From the NCBI GenBank assembly GCA_019009955.1, contig CM032229.1:8260001-8324000 (forward strand): a stretch of 64,000 nt of DNA. Direction: 5' to 3'. Position 1 is the stretch's first letter. Each line of letters begins with the position of its first letter. The translations under genes and the position numbers were made by a program. Positions 1 to 13,225 of the stretch are shown piece by piece. Below the pieces are notes generated by a model, which saw nothing but the letters and a program-made list of their open reading frames with translations, was not told where the DNA came from and did no database searches. The stretch comes from Riptortus pedestris (taxonomy: Eukaryota; Arthropoda; Insecta; Hemiptera; Alydidae).

Positions 1-1085
1 GTAGCATGATTATACACACCATATCTTGAGAAGGGAACGAGAACAAACAATTATTGCTACAATCTATGGGAGGTGGGACATTGCCGTGAAGGACGGCTGG
101 TTTCAATGCATAGCAAAAGGGTTGGGGAGGGTTGGAATCACCGGAGAGGCAGTGAAATAATTACCTTTTGAGGGGGCGGGGCGCATATTAAATCTGCAGC
201 TGTTGTATATTCATGGCTCCTAGGACAATAAGACAGGCAACACTGCTCGACGGTTGCTTCACCTGCTTCTTGCCCATTGTCTGCTTCCGCGTGCCGCATC
301 CTTTCTTCTTTGCCACAGCAAATGAATGCACGGAGAAATAACTCCGGAATTATTGTCGCTTAATTGGAAAAGGGGGACTGGAGGCTCTTTTGCTTCATGA
401 ATAAATGCGGCAATAACACGCTGTATAAATCCCCTCCCTTTTGTACTTAACGTGTGTTGTTGTTTCCTGAAAGTATTGTAGACCAGAATTAATTCAGATT
501 ATATAATAAGGAAACAAACCATTTCCGCAGTTTTATTTCATTTATGGTTGTGAGAGCACATTTGAGTCTCCTTATAGAAGAGACTCTCTCTCTCTCTCTC
601 TCATCCATTTAAACTTTACTTGGGGAACCTTGGAGCAGTAGACTTCCCCAGTGCATTTACAATGCTCCATCAGTTAGTAGGTTCTTCAAGGAAACCAGCT
701 AATGTTACTTAAACGCATTTTGGGATTTTTGAAAAATTTTCTTCTGATATCGGGCAATTCTTATAGAGTAAAACCACAAATCGGCAGCTCACTATGTCAA
801 TCTAATACTAAAATTCCTTAGCTCGGGCTGTGTAAACTAACATAACTGTCATATCACTATATATTGTCTATTTCTTAATAAAAATACGATGAGAACAGAT
901 GTTACTGAAGACTTGAAACCAGGAAATACGTACAACAATATTTGGATTACGAATGAATGTAATATTTCAGCACACCACTATATTGCTGTTGATAAAATAA
1001 TTCAAATCTGAGTAGAAGTGGAAGTTTATTTTCTACTTAAAATCAATAATGTACAAAGAATTTGCTTTATATATGAGTTAAGAAG
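1..1085. other. No gene recognised
   Basis: Somewhat GC-richer to about 340, then AT-rich. A short block (TTCCCCAGTGCATTTACAA near 645) recurs near 15928, so part is repeated. No coding evidence was found. Confidence 0.5.
581..602 (+). repeat. (TC)n microsatellite
   Basis: Short CT dinucleotide run in otherwise unremarkable DNA. Confidence 0.9.
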
Positions 1086-2030
1086 AAGTCCGTCACATAG
1101 TGGCTGCGTAAACTAAGAAGCTTTCCCACGTGAAGGTTTACAGTAGATAAATTTACATACTCGCAACACAATGTTATTCGTCAGCAAGATGGCGATAGGT
1201 GAAGCATTCTTAGAAAAACTTCATCCAGTTTTAGCTTTTATTAAATACTCTAAAAGCTTTAAAGGAGAAATTAAGAACAAGTCACAAGAAACATTAAGTC
1301 AAAGTACACTTTATATGTTAATATTAGTGTACACAAATTTAACAAACTACCAACGGAAGAGTCTGAAATGTAAACAGATACGTCTGTCAACCTCTCACCG
1401 GTAAGAAAAACAATTACTGAAATATATCAGAATATAACATATTAATGTTTTTGAAAACTATTTACTATATCTATTACTGAAATATATAATGAATCAGAAT
1501 AATTGTTATCCCAATCCATCAAATTTTAGTAGTCCAAGAACTTAAGAGGATGAGGGGGGCACCAGAACATATTTGCATGTCTCTCCTATAATAAAGATAT
1601 CTTTGGTAATAATATGGTTCAATATGCAACATGTGCAGAAGTGGGAGTTTGCTGAAGGCTGAAAACTGAAAAATTCAAACATTTCGGTTAATATTAAAGA
1701 TAGAGAATAAATGTATATAACAACATTTATAAACCATTTAATTTGCAATAAGATTGGTTTTATACCATGTTTCTATCCGAAGTATAGAAAGGGAGATATT
1801 TAGAATTTTCGATATTCCTCAATCTAACCCCCTCCCCTTCTACTTGTCCGATTTCAGCCATTAACGAACTAGACCGTTAGTTACGGCCAAATAAGAATTG
1901 TGACCGCTAGACCTGTATCAGACAAATATATATATATAATTTTGAATGGACCTCATTTCCTCACTTCCGTCATCTAGGTAGGATCGACGGTCATTTGAGG
2001 AAATTTTTCTATACCATTTTTCGATCCGAC
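1086..2030 (+). repeat. REP-A copy (long variant)
   Basis: It begins with AAGTCCGTCACATAGTGGCT and carries the longer left arm (CTCACCGGTAAG, then a block ending in a G-rich run), the core with TAATTTGCAATAAGATTGGT, a (TA)n and the ATCGACGGTCATTTGA region. It is non-coding. Small open frames here are chance. Confidence 0.75.
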
Positions 2031-2774
2031 GTATAGTAGTAGTATAGACTTCAGCCCTTAACGAACTTGTTCTTTCTACAAATAATTTATTTTTCCAGGA
2101 CAAATAGGAACTGATTTGATAAGAAGGTTGACTGTGTGGCTTAAATAAATAATAATGGAGTGAACGATTTTTTTTTCTTCGGTTTTTATATGTTATTAAA
2201 TCATACCTATTATAAGGTCTAAGGTCTTTCACTTTCGATACAGAAATACATCATCCAGCACATTCAACTTAATTTGCTCGCTCTGTTATTAATCACTATT
2301 TCAATAAAATTATGTGACATTAATAAATGAGGAATCCATAAAGGTTTGTTATTTACAATTAATTTCGTTTTACTTTTTTAAAAAAATTGTTAAATAAAAT
2401 AAGAAAACACGTTGGAAAATTAGGTTTTCCATGAGGCTGGATTAAGGGTTTATGAGCCTTTTACACGAAATACAAAGAAAGCATTAAAGGACTACACGCT
2501 AGCCGTTTTCTTTGAAATATGGCCTAATAAATATTTCCACGCGGGTTCCCCCCCCCCCTTAAATGTTCTTCATTTCTTCAGGTAATTCTCCTCAGGTGGC
2601 TTAAATTATATTTGCACCATCTCATCGCCAGCCTTTATATTTGGCTACTATATCATGCCTATTACACTAATCACTCATTATAATGTAATGACCTATAATA
2701 ATTATTGCTTATGTATACACCTGTTGATGGTTCCGAATATTCCCTATCGTATAGCTATTGAGGTTATGCTCATG

Positions 2775-3600
2775 ATGTGATTTTCCGATTTTCCAAAACG
2801 CTACTCAAATGTCCATCGATCCTACCTAGTAGATCACGAAAAAGAGGTCCGTCCAAATTTTCAAATTTATTCATATATTTGTATATGTGGATGTATAAGT
2901 ATTTCATAAAAAAACTAATGGTCAAGTTCGTTAATGGCTGAAATCGAACCAGCGGGAGGGGGGAGTTTAGATTGAAAATCTCGAAAATTTGAAATAACTC
3001 CGTTGTTATACGTCGGATCGAAACAGTGTGTAGAACCAATCTTATTGCAAATAAAATCTACTTTAAATATAGTTTTATACAATTATTATCTATCTGTAAT
3101 ATTAACGGAGATATTTTCATTTTTATTTTCAGCCTTCAGCAAACCTCCATTCCGACTAATATCATATTAGCGATCAGCTGTTATATCATGCACCGCTTTG
3201 TCCCAAGCTTAAATACCAAATATTGTTTCCATTGAACGTTTACTGTGCGAGATGCATGCGAATAAGTAGTGCGATGACGTCATCTATAAAGATTTGGAGG
3301 TGGTGAATCGAAAATATTTATTTCTTCTATAACGTACTCGATATTTAACTTTTTTTTTGCTCATTAGAGATCGTATTAGTTAATGGCTGAAATCGAGTGT
3401 AACACAGGGGTTTAGAGGGGCAATTTGGAAATTTCAAAATATCGCCTTTATTATGAGTCCTATTCTAAAATGTTATAGAACTAAACTTCTTGATGTTCCA
3501 CAATTAATGTTCTATACATGTTTTCCTAATTGGACTATTTAAACTTTTTATTTTCAGCCTTCAGTAATCCCCTCCCCCTACAACCCTTTAATTCATAGAA
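2775..3600 (-). repeat. REP-A copy
   Basis: Reverse orientation: CAAATGTCCATCGATCCTAC first, then the G-rich run, the GATGACGTCATC block near 3275, and a second core-like segment to about 3590. Confidence 0.75.
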
Positions 3601-3659
3601 ATATAGAATGAGATAACAAGTGTGTTATACCGGGAGTTGGCAAATATGCTTAGTTTACG

Positions 3660-4020
3660 AAGCCGTTAACCCACACATTGTGGTGTGGTGCGATTTCAAC
3701 AAAGACCAGCACACTATTCCAAGGCTAAGCCCAGCTGAGCATCGATATAGAATCTACAGAGAATGACAGATGTCTGCTAAGAATAAACTACAGCTAAGGG
3801 GTAAACACAGGGTGTGGTGTGATTTATACAAAGAACAAACAACTTTAGAAGGTATTAGCGCAAGTGATGGTCGATGTGCGAGCAGTACAAGATCGCAAGA
3901 TGCAGTGGAGTGCCGATGTCTGCAAAGAACAAACTGCAGAGCAACCACTAACCATGGAAGGGCCAATGTCCGCACGGTACAATCTATACTGAAGGGGTAA
4001 AAAGAGTTAACGTCAACAAG
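3660..4020 (+). repeat. Degenerate tandem units, about 100 bp
   Basis: The motif GTGTGGTGYGATTT followed by CAAAGA(A/C)CA, and the motif GATGTCTGCWAAGAAYAAACT, each recur two or three times, suggesting an old tandem duplication. Overlapping open frames on both strands are not convincing genes. Confidence 0.4.
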
Positions 4021-4393
4021 TCTTTAGAATAATCTAGAATACTTGGGTGTGTGTTCAGTGCATACTGCTAAACTCAGGAGCGCTACACTTTGTAAAAGAC
4101 CTATACACACCGTACACCAAAAACTAGCTGGACCCAGAGTTGATAAACTGGACGTAAACTGACCCTTTCGAAGGAAATAAAATGTTAGGACTATGATGCA
4201 CAGGAACATGGTCCGCAGAAATTTCTGATGACCATGTTTTGTGAGTTAAATTTATTCATAAATAATGCAAATGTTTTTTATTGGTATAAGAAAGAAGCAT
4301 TGAAAGGATAACACTCATTATTATTAGTTTATTTAATAAATGTGATAAATGAATATGTTGATTCTATCCATCTACAGTATTGCTTCCCAGTTG

Positions 4394-7300
4394 TTATAGT
4401 ACTCCGTTGTTGAAGGAGGCGATTGCTGGTATCTGCTGCGGGTTGAGTGCACAGATACTCCTGCCGGCGATGGGGGTGCAGACCACGTAGGGTGCCAAGC
4501 AGCAGTCGTTGGGAGAGTTCAGGTTACACTGAAATTAGCATAGCTATTAGTATAAATAATAAATGGTATACTTAAATATTTCCATAGTTGAAATTATTAT
4601 TAAGAGCTTCGCTCCATAGGCAATGTTGCTTATTTAAATTAAAAAAAAAAAAAAAAATGTAACCACTGTAAGAAGAATACAAAGTCCGTCACGCAGGGGC
4701 TGTGTGAACTAAGCAGATTTCCCAGGTGAAGTTTTACAATAGAGAAATTTCACGAGAGCCGAACAGTTTCGGAAACGGCCGAACTAGCTTTCGACGGAAA
4801 CGAATAGAACCGACCTTAGCCAATGCAAATATCTCGGTTAATATTCAAGATAGAGAATAAATGTATATAACAATATTTATAGTAAATTTAATTTGGAATA
4901 AGATTGGCTCTATACAATTTTTCGATCCGACGTATATTAACGGGGATATTTCGAATTTTCGAAAATCCTTCTTTCTAAACCCCCCCCCCCCCCTCCCACT
5001 TGTCCGATTTCAGCCATTAACGAACTAGATCTTTATTTTTACACAAAACGTTTAAATATCGAGCTTGGTAACGATCAAGCAAATATTGAGACCGCTAGAG
5101 CGTTAACAGACAAATATATATAAATATGTATATAATTTTGAACGAACCTCATTTGCATCATCTCCTGGGTAGAATCGATGGACATTTGAAGAAAAAAATC
5201 GAAAATCGCGTAATGAGTACGACCTCGATAGCTGATTTCCCTTAAGGAAAATCTGTTGAAGTAGAAAGAATAGAGACCAACAGACAGCCCAGAAAAATAC
5301 CACAGGGTACAACTGGTGGGGAATGAAAGTGGCTAGATCACCTGGGACTTGCCGAATTCGAAATTGGAGGATACTAGCTGAATGAGATGGTGACAGAGGT
5401 CGAGGTCCTAGAGGAACTGTAGAGCCTAGGAGTAGGCAAATAATGTAAACAAGAATTTAGATGTACACTAGATATTGGATATTTAGTGATATGGAAGATT
5501 GGTTTGAAATTCGAAAAACTGGGGTGGGGGTTTACTGCAACCCCTAAATATTAAATAACTCAAGTATTCTAGGTACAGAAAAAAGTCTGTCACGCAGGGG
5601 CTGCGTAAACTAAGTAGATTTCAGACGTGCTGTTATAACAGACTTGTAATCTCATCTCACCTCATATTCTCTATTTCCATGTAAAAAAACAATGAGCTTT
5701 AAAATAAATTGCTTAACGAGATTGGTTTCATGACATTTTGCGATACGACTCAAAATACGTCGATATTTTGAATTTTGTAAGTTCCTCTCTTCTATACGCC
5801 CCTATTCGACCCAAAATTTCAGTCATGAACTAATGCGATCTTTAGTGTGGAATGAAACAGTTAGATATCGAGTTTGGTATAAGTGAAGTAAATATTTTCG
5901 ATTCACCACCTCAAAATCTTTAGTATTTAAGCTTGGAATAAAGTCGTAGTCATGATATAACAGTAGTCATGATATAACAGCGCATTGCTAATATGAAATT
6001 AGACGTAATGGGGGTCTATTGGTGGCTGAAAATAAAAACAATAATATATTATTGTTATAATATATATAATAATATTTTTCGATATTACGCAAATAAAAGA
6101 CTTCAAATATTTGAGATTTTACTTATTGTACCATTCCGACTGTTCCATAAACTTTATACGCTTTTAATGGTCTGGTTTCAGGCTTCGACAAAACGTTAGT
6201 TTTATTCGGAGGGTTGAACTATCAAGGTTGGTCATCTTATAAACATTCCTATGACTAGAGCGTTAACATCAATGCTCAAACGCCCGCGCACACAAACTTG
6301 GCGACTTTGAGAAATTGAGCCACTCAACATATCCAGCTTACATTCCAATTCCTGTTTATATATTCATCATACTACGAAGGAATACATAATAGATGGAGAT
6401 GTCTGCTGGTGGTTTGTCTGGATTACAGATTTAACTGTCTTGTCGGGCATTATCTTTGATGTTTAATTCCCAGTTTTGCAACATATGCAATAACGTAGGT
6501 ACATAGGACTTTACATATATATTTAGATAATTCTTCTGTAATGTGGCCTGCTGTACTGTATTTTGGCAATTTTTCTTGATATTCATTGGTTGTTAAACGC
6601 CTCTAGATAATCTATATCCGGAATTCTCAAAGTGATCGATATATAAACGAATACTGATTTTGGGGGTTGCTCGGGCGCCCAAAAAGACCCCTGTTAATTG
6701 GATTTTACTAAGAGGTTTGAGGATCTCTTAAATTTAAAAATTCCGTAATAAATCCGTGTATTACAGCAATGGGAGAAGCCAATGTGATAATGGAAGAAAA
6801 GTTAATCGCCATCAGCAAAGGCGAGGAGCTTAGGCAGATGTTGGACCAAATCTATCAGAAGATCTGGTTGCAGTGTAACATGGAACCACAGTACCCTGCA
6901 TTGTGGAACATTACTGGAAAATACCTTATTGCTTTTCCATCATCACACCTAGTCGAAAATCAACGAACGCGGAGATTTAAGACTTCAACTCACCAATATT
7001 GAAACATATTTAAATAGATTGATAGAAAGTCACCAGGTTTATCCATCACACAATTATTTTATGTCGTTATTTTTACTTTGCAATTTTAATGGTTTTTTTT
7101 TCAAAAATAATTACCAACGGAACTATTTTTAAGTAATTTGTATTAATAGTTACGCTTGATATTTACTAAATATTATATTTATTTAGCTTGATAAATTTTG
7201 ATTAGAAAATTATGTAAAGTTTACTCACATAACAAACCGCAAAGTTATTAAATTGGCGAGTGTGTTGTCAATAGGAAAAAAAAAATCAGGCTACCCATGT

Positions 7301-8115
7301 GCGTCACTAATTAATATGTATTTATTTAAAATCGTACAAGTTTAATGAGAACAATATTTGGTATTTAGGCTTCAAATAATAGTGTTTCGTAATATATCAG
7401 CTTATTGCTAATGTGGAGTAGTAGGAGGGGGAGGGGGTTACTAATGGCCGAAAATGCAAATATTTCGGTTTACAATCAAGATAGTGAAAAATACGTACAT
7501 AACAACATTTATAGAACACTACCTTTGCAATAATATTGGTTCTATTTAATTTTTCGCTCCGACACATAATAACGGTGATAGGCCAGATTTCAGTCATTAT
7601 CGAACTTGATCTTTAATCTTCATTTTTACATAAAACGTTGAAATCTCGATTTGGTAACTATCAAATAAAAATTGCGACCTCTAGAGCGATATCAGACAAT
7701 ATATATATCCAGGTTATGATCGATGGACATTCGAGGAATTTTTTCGAAAATCGCGTTAGGCATTCCACCCAATAGCAGATTTCCCTTGAAGGAATCTGCT
7801 AAATTAAAGAGACAGGTTTTTTAAAGTAATTTTGCTTTGGGGGTCTGAGGTATCAGTTCATTTTCAGAAAGAGGTCTCTCACCCATAATAATTTAGAGAT
7901 CTTTAACCTTCAGTGTTATATATGTAAACTATTTTGGTATATAGTGATATAAATGTGAATAATGATAAGTAAGTCTGTAATAAATTTCAACTATTATAAT
8001 AATTATATATACGTACATCTAAAGCTGCTGGTATACATCCCGGTGTGAAGTTAGCCTGCTGTGCACTAGCTCCGAGTACACACACTGCAAGAAAAATGAA
8101 AATGTTTCTCCCCAT
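4394..8115 (-). CDS. G1: secreted six-cysteine protein, two exons, 77 aa
   Basis: Exon 1 is 8115-8017 and exon 2 is 4528-4394, joined by a 3.5-kb phase-0 intron. The donor is GAT|GTACGT and the acceptor is TTTCAG|TGT. The start is the ATG at 8115, because it opens an ideal signal peptide (residues 1-18, ending GASA). The upstream in-frame residues would spoil it. Mature cysteines are at 27, 34, 42, 43, 50 and 59, spaced C-x6-C-x7-CC-x6-C-x8-C. A conserved ICALNPQQ block follows the last cysteine. A polyadenylation signal (AATAAA on the minus strand) lies at 4333-4328, about 60 nt past the stop. The product should be exported and disulphide-bonded. The cysteine order matches cystine-knot-like peptides, but the activity is unknown. 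G2 is its closest relative in the window: same length and near-identical CCLAPYV core. The intron holds REP-A copies and a hAT remnant. Splicing is inferred. Confidence 0.72.
4682..5255 (+). repeat. REP-A copy in G1 intron
   Basis: GTCCGTCACGCAGGGGCTGT start, CGAACTAGCTTTCG, C-rich run at 4981, (TA) tract and GCTGATTTCCCTTAAGG end. Nearly complete. Confidence 0.85.
5583..6200 (+). repeat. REP-A copy, divergent, in G1 intron
   Basis: GTCTGTCACGCAGGGGCTGC start and the TCTCATCTCACCTCATATTC subtype arm. It continues with the ATTTTCGATTCACCACCTC and ATGATATAACAG modules. Confidence 0.7.
6769..7064 (+). mobile_element. hAT-type transposase C-terminal remnant
   Basis: The first frame encodes KLIAISKGEELRQMLDQIYQ and YPALWN...YLIAFPSSHLVE, the dimerisation region of hAT transposases of the ZBED5/SCAND3-like group. 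After LVE the frame shifts and continues as INERGDLRLQLTNIETYLNR and HQVYPSH, the normal end of these proteins. The intervening GFS-and-KQRN portion expected in the family is deleted, so the copy is inactive. No BED finger or RNase H-like catalytic core is present nearby. It lies inside the G1 intron. Confidence 0.72.
7325..7805 (+). repeat. REP-A copy (lacks CACGCAGGGG end) in G1 intron
   Basis: It starts at the ACAATATTTGGTATTTAGGC module, then core, tract and the TTCCCTTGAAGGAATCTGCT end. It shows the modular make-up of the family. Confidence 0.75.
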
Positions 8116-8289
8116 TCTGAGTATAGTTTTAGACGTAGCACTCTTGCTTGCTTTGAAGCCTGCGACTGCTTCAAGCCGTTTTACAAGCATAGATGCAAGG
8201 TTACAAGTTATCTGTGTAAATTCACAGCTTGATAAATATGATAATGAGGTACATTATGCCTGTTTAATGTCAAACATGTTTGCATAAAA

Positions 8290-9040
8290 TTAAATATTCA
8301 TTAGCGGAATTTATTAGGAAAATGCATCCCTGATTCTGAATCAATAAATAGATTGACATTTTAGGTAAACCTCAGTATTTGCTGTCAGTTTGGATGTCTG
8401 TATGTTTTATTAGGGAAGCCTTGTTTTCTAGTAACTCTTAAACATTGGGCCCCTCCTAACTATATGTGCACGCACAAAATTATTTCAATATAAAGTAAAA
8501 AAATCACATCTAGAATGATTAGTTTGGTATTGGTAAATAGTATAAGTGGTCTTCAACAGGGACTAAAAGCACTTTCATCAATGTCATTATTGTGTTTGAG
8601 TGTAGATTAAATATAAAATAAGTATTAAATATTAGTAGATTTAAGGGACCGTATTACATCCCAATGTATTATATTATATATCACCACCAATTTAGTACAT
8701 ACCCTGGTATTGTATTACATACCAATGTATATGCTGTTATTTTTATTTTTTTCTGAGACACAGCAAATCTCTTGAAATGAAACAAGGAAAATTGAAATAA
8801 AACGGCTGGTTTATGTATACACCAAGGTTTAGCTGAGAGGCCCCTTTTGCTGTATCAGTGATACTATTTTAAAGGGGATTTGGGATTATATATATGCTGT
8901 TATTTAGTAATACAGAAATTATTATTAGTTTTATTTACACATTTTTTAATAAGTTATAATATATTAACAACACTACTACCAGCAATTGGCCTGACTCATG
9001 GCAACATGTTTGTTAACATAAGCCAATAAAATATCTATCT
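8290..9040. other. AT-rich DNA upstream of G1
   Basis: Contains a local near-repeat (ATTACATCCCAATGTAT / ATTACATACCAATGTAT at about 8652 and 8714). No gene, and no clear TATA box assigned to G1. Confidence 0.4.
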
Positions 9041-9044
9041 ATCT

Positions 9045-9490
9045 ACTTAAGAGATCGTTACCAAAACTCGATAAATACACATTTTATGTAAAAAGAACGA
9101 TCGAGTTCCATAACGACTGAAATCGGACTTTTCGGAGGGGGGGGGGATTTAGAGGAGAAGAATTTCGAAGATTCGAAATATCTTCGTTATTAGACGTCGA
9201 ATTCGAAAAGTGTATAAAAGCAATGTTATTGAAAAATTAATTACCTATAAATGTTGTTAAATACATATTTTCTCTATCATGAATATTAACCGAGATATTT
9301 GGATGTTTTTAGGTTTTAGCATTCAGCAAACCCCCACTCCTACTCATGTCATATTAACAAGCTGCTGTTATATCATGAACCACTTTATTCTAAGCTTAAA
9401 TACCAAATATTGCTTTTAAGAACCTTTATTATTCGAGATACATGCAAATTCGTTTCGTGATGACGTCATGAATTAAGATTTTAGGTTCTT
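9045..9490 (-). repeat. REP-A copy, partial
   Basis: Reverse orientation from the GTTACCAAAACTCGATAAAT module through the G-rich run to GATGACGTCATGAATTAAGA. A short (TA)n follows at 9500. Confidence 0.7.
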
Positions 9491-10068
9491 ATGTGTGATA
9501 TATATATATATATATAGACACACATACTCCAGTTCCACCAAGCTTCTCAGTTCCTTTCCAAAGGCGTTAAAACATGAGTTATTGGAATCTTCTTCTAAAA
9601 TCAAATTGTGAGCCTATGTTTCATTCACCGATTGATATAAAAGATGGGTGGACAGAAGACGTCAGTGTATACAAAGGTTGTGTACAATCTGTCGTTTCTT
9701 GTTTCAGAAATTGTTCAGTAGCGAGTAAATACTGCTTCTATATGATCAAGTAATTATGAGAGACCTTTTGTTGCACTCGCCGAAGTAGAAGTAGACAATT
9801 CCAAATGAAATTTCTTTAAGGGCTTCTAATAAATTGTAAATGTATGGATGTAACATCCTTTGGGAGTATTTTTTGTTAAAACAGTTTGTTTTTTAATCTT
9901 AGTTCTAAAATATATAAAGTGAAGTAATTTTTGTGTAGAGAGAAGGTTGTTGGATCAAATGACGCACATCGCAGCTGCTGATGCCCAAATCCAGCCTTGT
10001 CATCAGGATTTTTCCTGCTGGAGTAGCCGAACTTTTCGAAATATTGTAGTAGCCGAACTCTCCGCACC

Positions 10069-10840
10069 GAACTCCGTCCCGCAGGGGCTGCGTAAACTAA
10101 GCAGATTTCCCACGTGAAGTTTTACAATAGAGAAATATGGATACTAGAGGTAACACAACACCACCGTGAGTAAATACAAACGGTAATGAGAAATCTTTCA
10201 GTTAATTTTAATAAGCTCCCAACGGAAACGGCTTCTGAATTGTAAACAAACAGGTCTGCCAGCTGAACATAGATAGACATATTATTCGCCGGAAAAAAAA
10301 CACAATTACTTAAATATATCTGAATATAACAAGTATATCTAGTACTGTACTTTATAATGAATAATTGTATGTATCTCACAAAGTAGAAGCACACACTGGT
10401 CTCTAAACGAATTTCATGCCGAACTATAAACCGAACCGAAGCGGAAATGGCCGAATCTCACGATCAAAACCAATACGAATAGCTGACCAGAACCGACAAT
10501 AGCCGATCTCATCTTGTCCGTTATCCAGACACTCTTAAAAAAATGCAAATATTTGGATTAATATTCAGGATAGAGAATAAATGTATATAACAATATTTAT
10601 TAACTCCCCTCTCACTGGTCCGATTTCAGCCATTAACGAACTGATCTTTCTTTTTGCTAACGAAAAATATCGAGTTTCGTAACGATGAGATAAAAATTAC
10701 GATCGCTAGACAGACAACATATACATAATTTTGAATGGAACTCATTTTCATTATCTCCTGGGTAGGATTGATGGACATTTTTCGTCATGAGTACGTCATC
10801 AATAGCTGATTTTCCTTAAGGAGAATATGAAAATAATGGA
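10069..10840 (+). repeat. REP-A copy
   Basis: CTCCGTCCCGCAGGGGCTGC start with the arm variant carrying extra AT-rich DNA, core and the GCTGATTTTCCTTAAGG end. A 90-codon minus-strand frame across it is chance. Confidence 0.75.
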
Positions 10841-11200
10841 ACAACCGAGCTCTTGGAAATACTGGAGTATCCGAACTGTTGATAATATTGCAATAATCTT
10901 ACTGTTAAAAATCTATAGACATAATTAACAACATAAAACACAGTAAGTCATTGCGAATCACACCTTGTAAGCCGACATTTAACTTTATTAGAGTTGCTTA
11001 AACTTAGCTAATTTTGAACAAAACTGCACCTCAAAAGTTCATCTTTAAGTACTTGTTTGATAGACTGAATTACTGGTTGGTAGACTAAATTATTGACAAA
11101 ATTATGACTTCATCTTTGTTAAATTATTCATGTTTGATGGCCACGTTCATAATATAGTGTACACATAAATTTAGAAACTTAAATAAATCTCATTACAGCT

Positions 11201-11638
11201 CTATACAGGACCGTGAATACTAATCTTTAATTTCTGCTTTATGATGCAGTTAAAACTTGCTGCCCTATTCATAATGTCTCTAGAAAAATGTAGGTTTAAA
11301 AAAAAGTCTATATTGTTATTAGTATTGCCAAAAGAATCAAATTTTACATGATGAGATTTCGTATTTAAATTATGCTCTAAAAGTGTTAGTGTGATTTCAT
11401 CGAAATCGCCATTAGCAATTAGCAACTTTGAGCATAAAATTTTGTTTTCCAACTTGTGGGAAGCCAGAGAGTAAGGAAGGCCACAAACAAAATCGTAAAT
11501 GTCACAGCGAATTTCGAAATGAAGTTTTAATGTCTGTAGTATTTGTAGAGAAATTTCAATTCTCTGTGTTCGCTTCATCCTCCCTCCCCCACTCAATGTA
11601 ACCAAGTTTATACTCCAAGTTTCATGGACCAATGACAT
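11201..11638 (-). CDS. Uncharacterised 145-codon open frame
   Basis: ATG-started frame of 145 codons with mixed composition (for example LHFEIRCDIYDFVCGLPYSL and NNIDFFLNLHFSRDIMNRAA). It lies between two REP-A copies. No signal peptide, domain, splice context or repeat origin was recognised. It is longer than most chance frames here but may still be chance or retroelement debris. Confidence 0.25.
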   Translation of the reverse strand: MSLVHETWSINLVTLSGGGRMKRTQRIEISLQILQTLKLHFEIRCDIYDFVCGLPYSLASHKLENKILCSKLLIANGDFDEITLTLLEHNLNTKSHHVKFDSFGNTNNNIDFFLNLHFSRDIMNRAASFNCIIKQKLKISIHGPV

Positions 11639-11819
11639 TCCTTTGCCGTGAATAAATTCATTTATGACTTTGAATAAATAATAATAATGGTTGTATTTGC
11701 CATGTATGGCGTCAAAATGAAAAGTTACTTCTGTCCTGGGGCTAGGTGTTTTAATTTGAACAATGGTAAAAGCTTATTAAATTAGGAATGCCCCTAAAAA
11801 AGCGAATCTTAGCAAATTT

Positions 11820-12770
11820 ACCCTGCGGGAAATCAGCTTTTGAGGTTGCACTAATGACGCGATTTTTGAAAATTTTCTTCAAATGTCCATCGATCCGACC
11901 TAGTAGATGACGAAAATGAGGTATGTTCAAATTTGTATATATATATATATATATATCGATATTTCGATCGTTCCCAATCTTGATATATTAGCGTTTCTTG
12001 TGAAACAAAAAAGCAAGTTCTCTCAAATCAGATCCGATGGAGAGGGAGGGGGTTTAGAGGAGGTGAATATCGATAATTCGAAATACTTTCGTTATTATAT
12101 GCAGGATCAAAAAATGATATAGAACAAATTTATATTATTAATTTAATTATCTATAAACGTATTTTATCTATCATATAATCGAGATATTCGCATTTTTTAG
12201 TATTCCGCAATGACTACCCCCCACTCCTACTCATGTCATATTAGCAATAAGCTCTTATATAATGAACCATATTATTGAAATCACAAATACCAAATACTGT
12301 TTTCATTGAACCTTTACTGTGCGATTCATGCAAATACGTTCTGTGGTGATAAGATTCTATGCTCTTAACTGGAAAATGTTTCTATACTATGGTTAATATA
12401 TAACTGTTTTATTCAACACTAAAGTTCATGTTATTTAATGGCTGAATCCGGACGAGGAATAATGGGTCTAGAGGGAGGAGGCTATTCCAATATTAAAGAT
12501 TTCTCCGTTATTATGTGTCGAATCAAAACATGTTATGCAAACAGTGTTGTTGAACTATTGATCCCCTACAACTGTTGTTTTATACGTAGGGCAAATATCA
12601 AGCGCAGTATTCGTACTTTCTTCTTTACGGCCTTCAGTAAAGCCCCGATTCTACTCTTCAGAATTTTATTTAGAAATATAAAGTATAACGTAGAACAGAG
12701 ATGAATACTGTGTCAAACTCGCACGTGGGAATTCCGCTTAGTTTACGCAGCTCCTGCGCGATGGACTTGT
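11820..12770 (-). repeat. REP-A copy (long variant)
   Basis: Reverse orientation from GGGAAATCAGCTTTTGAGG through (TA)n, core and CACTCCTACTCATGTC module to TTTACGCAGCTCCTGCGCGA. Confidence 0.75.
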
Positions 12771-13225
12771 TGATTATGACAGACCACGAGGCAACAGGTA
12801 GATGAAAAGATGAAGTAGAATGAGTGTTGGGCCCCAAATATAAGGCGCGCGCATTTATCAATTGATGTATATAATTAGAAATTTAGTTTTACACCACATA
12901 ATTAATTTTTATGTTAATATTTGTGTAGGTATGAGAATATGTTGTTAATGTATGGGCTGCCTTCTGGGAATAGTACTTGTAAGTCGTAGAGGAAGTCCTG
13001 ATGTTATCGTTTTCGGCATTCTGCCAATTTATGTCTTATCGTTATGTGAAAGTTACAGTTGAGCATGTGGCTCTGTCATTAAGTATGAGTGTGATAATTT
13101 GGTGAGGCCAATTCTAAGTCTCGAGAGAACTACATTCTTCTCTCCTACAGTTTCTCAAACTTCACGGCCACTTGCAAACAGAGTTCTTAATAGTTGTTAG
13201 ATTGTTGTCAATACTGGTGTTAGTC

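Noticed and set aside
8045..8287. Plus-strand 80-codon frame over G1 exon 1
   Set aside because: Antisense shadow of the signal-peptide exon; the minus strand has the correct ATG, signal peptide and donor.
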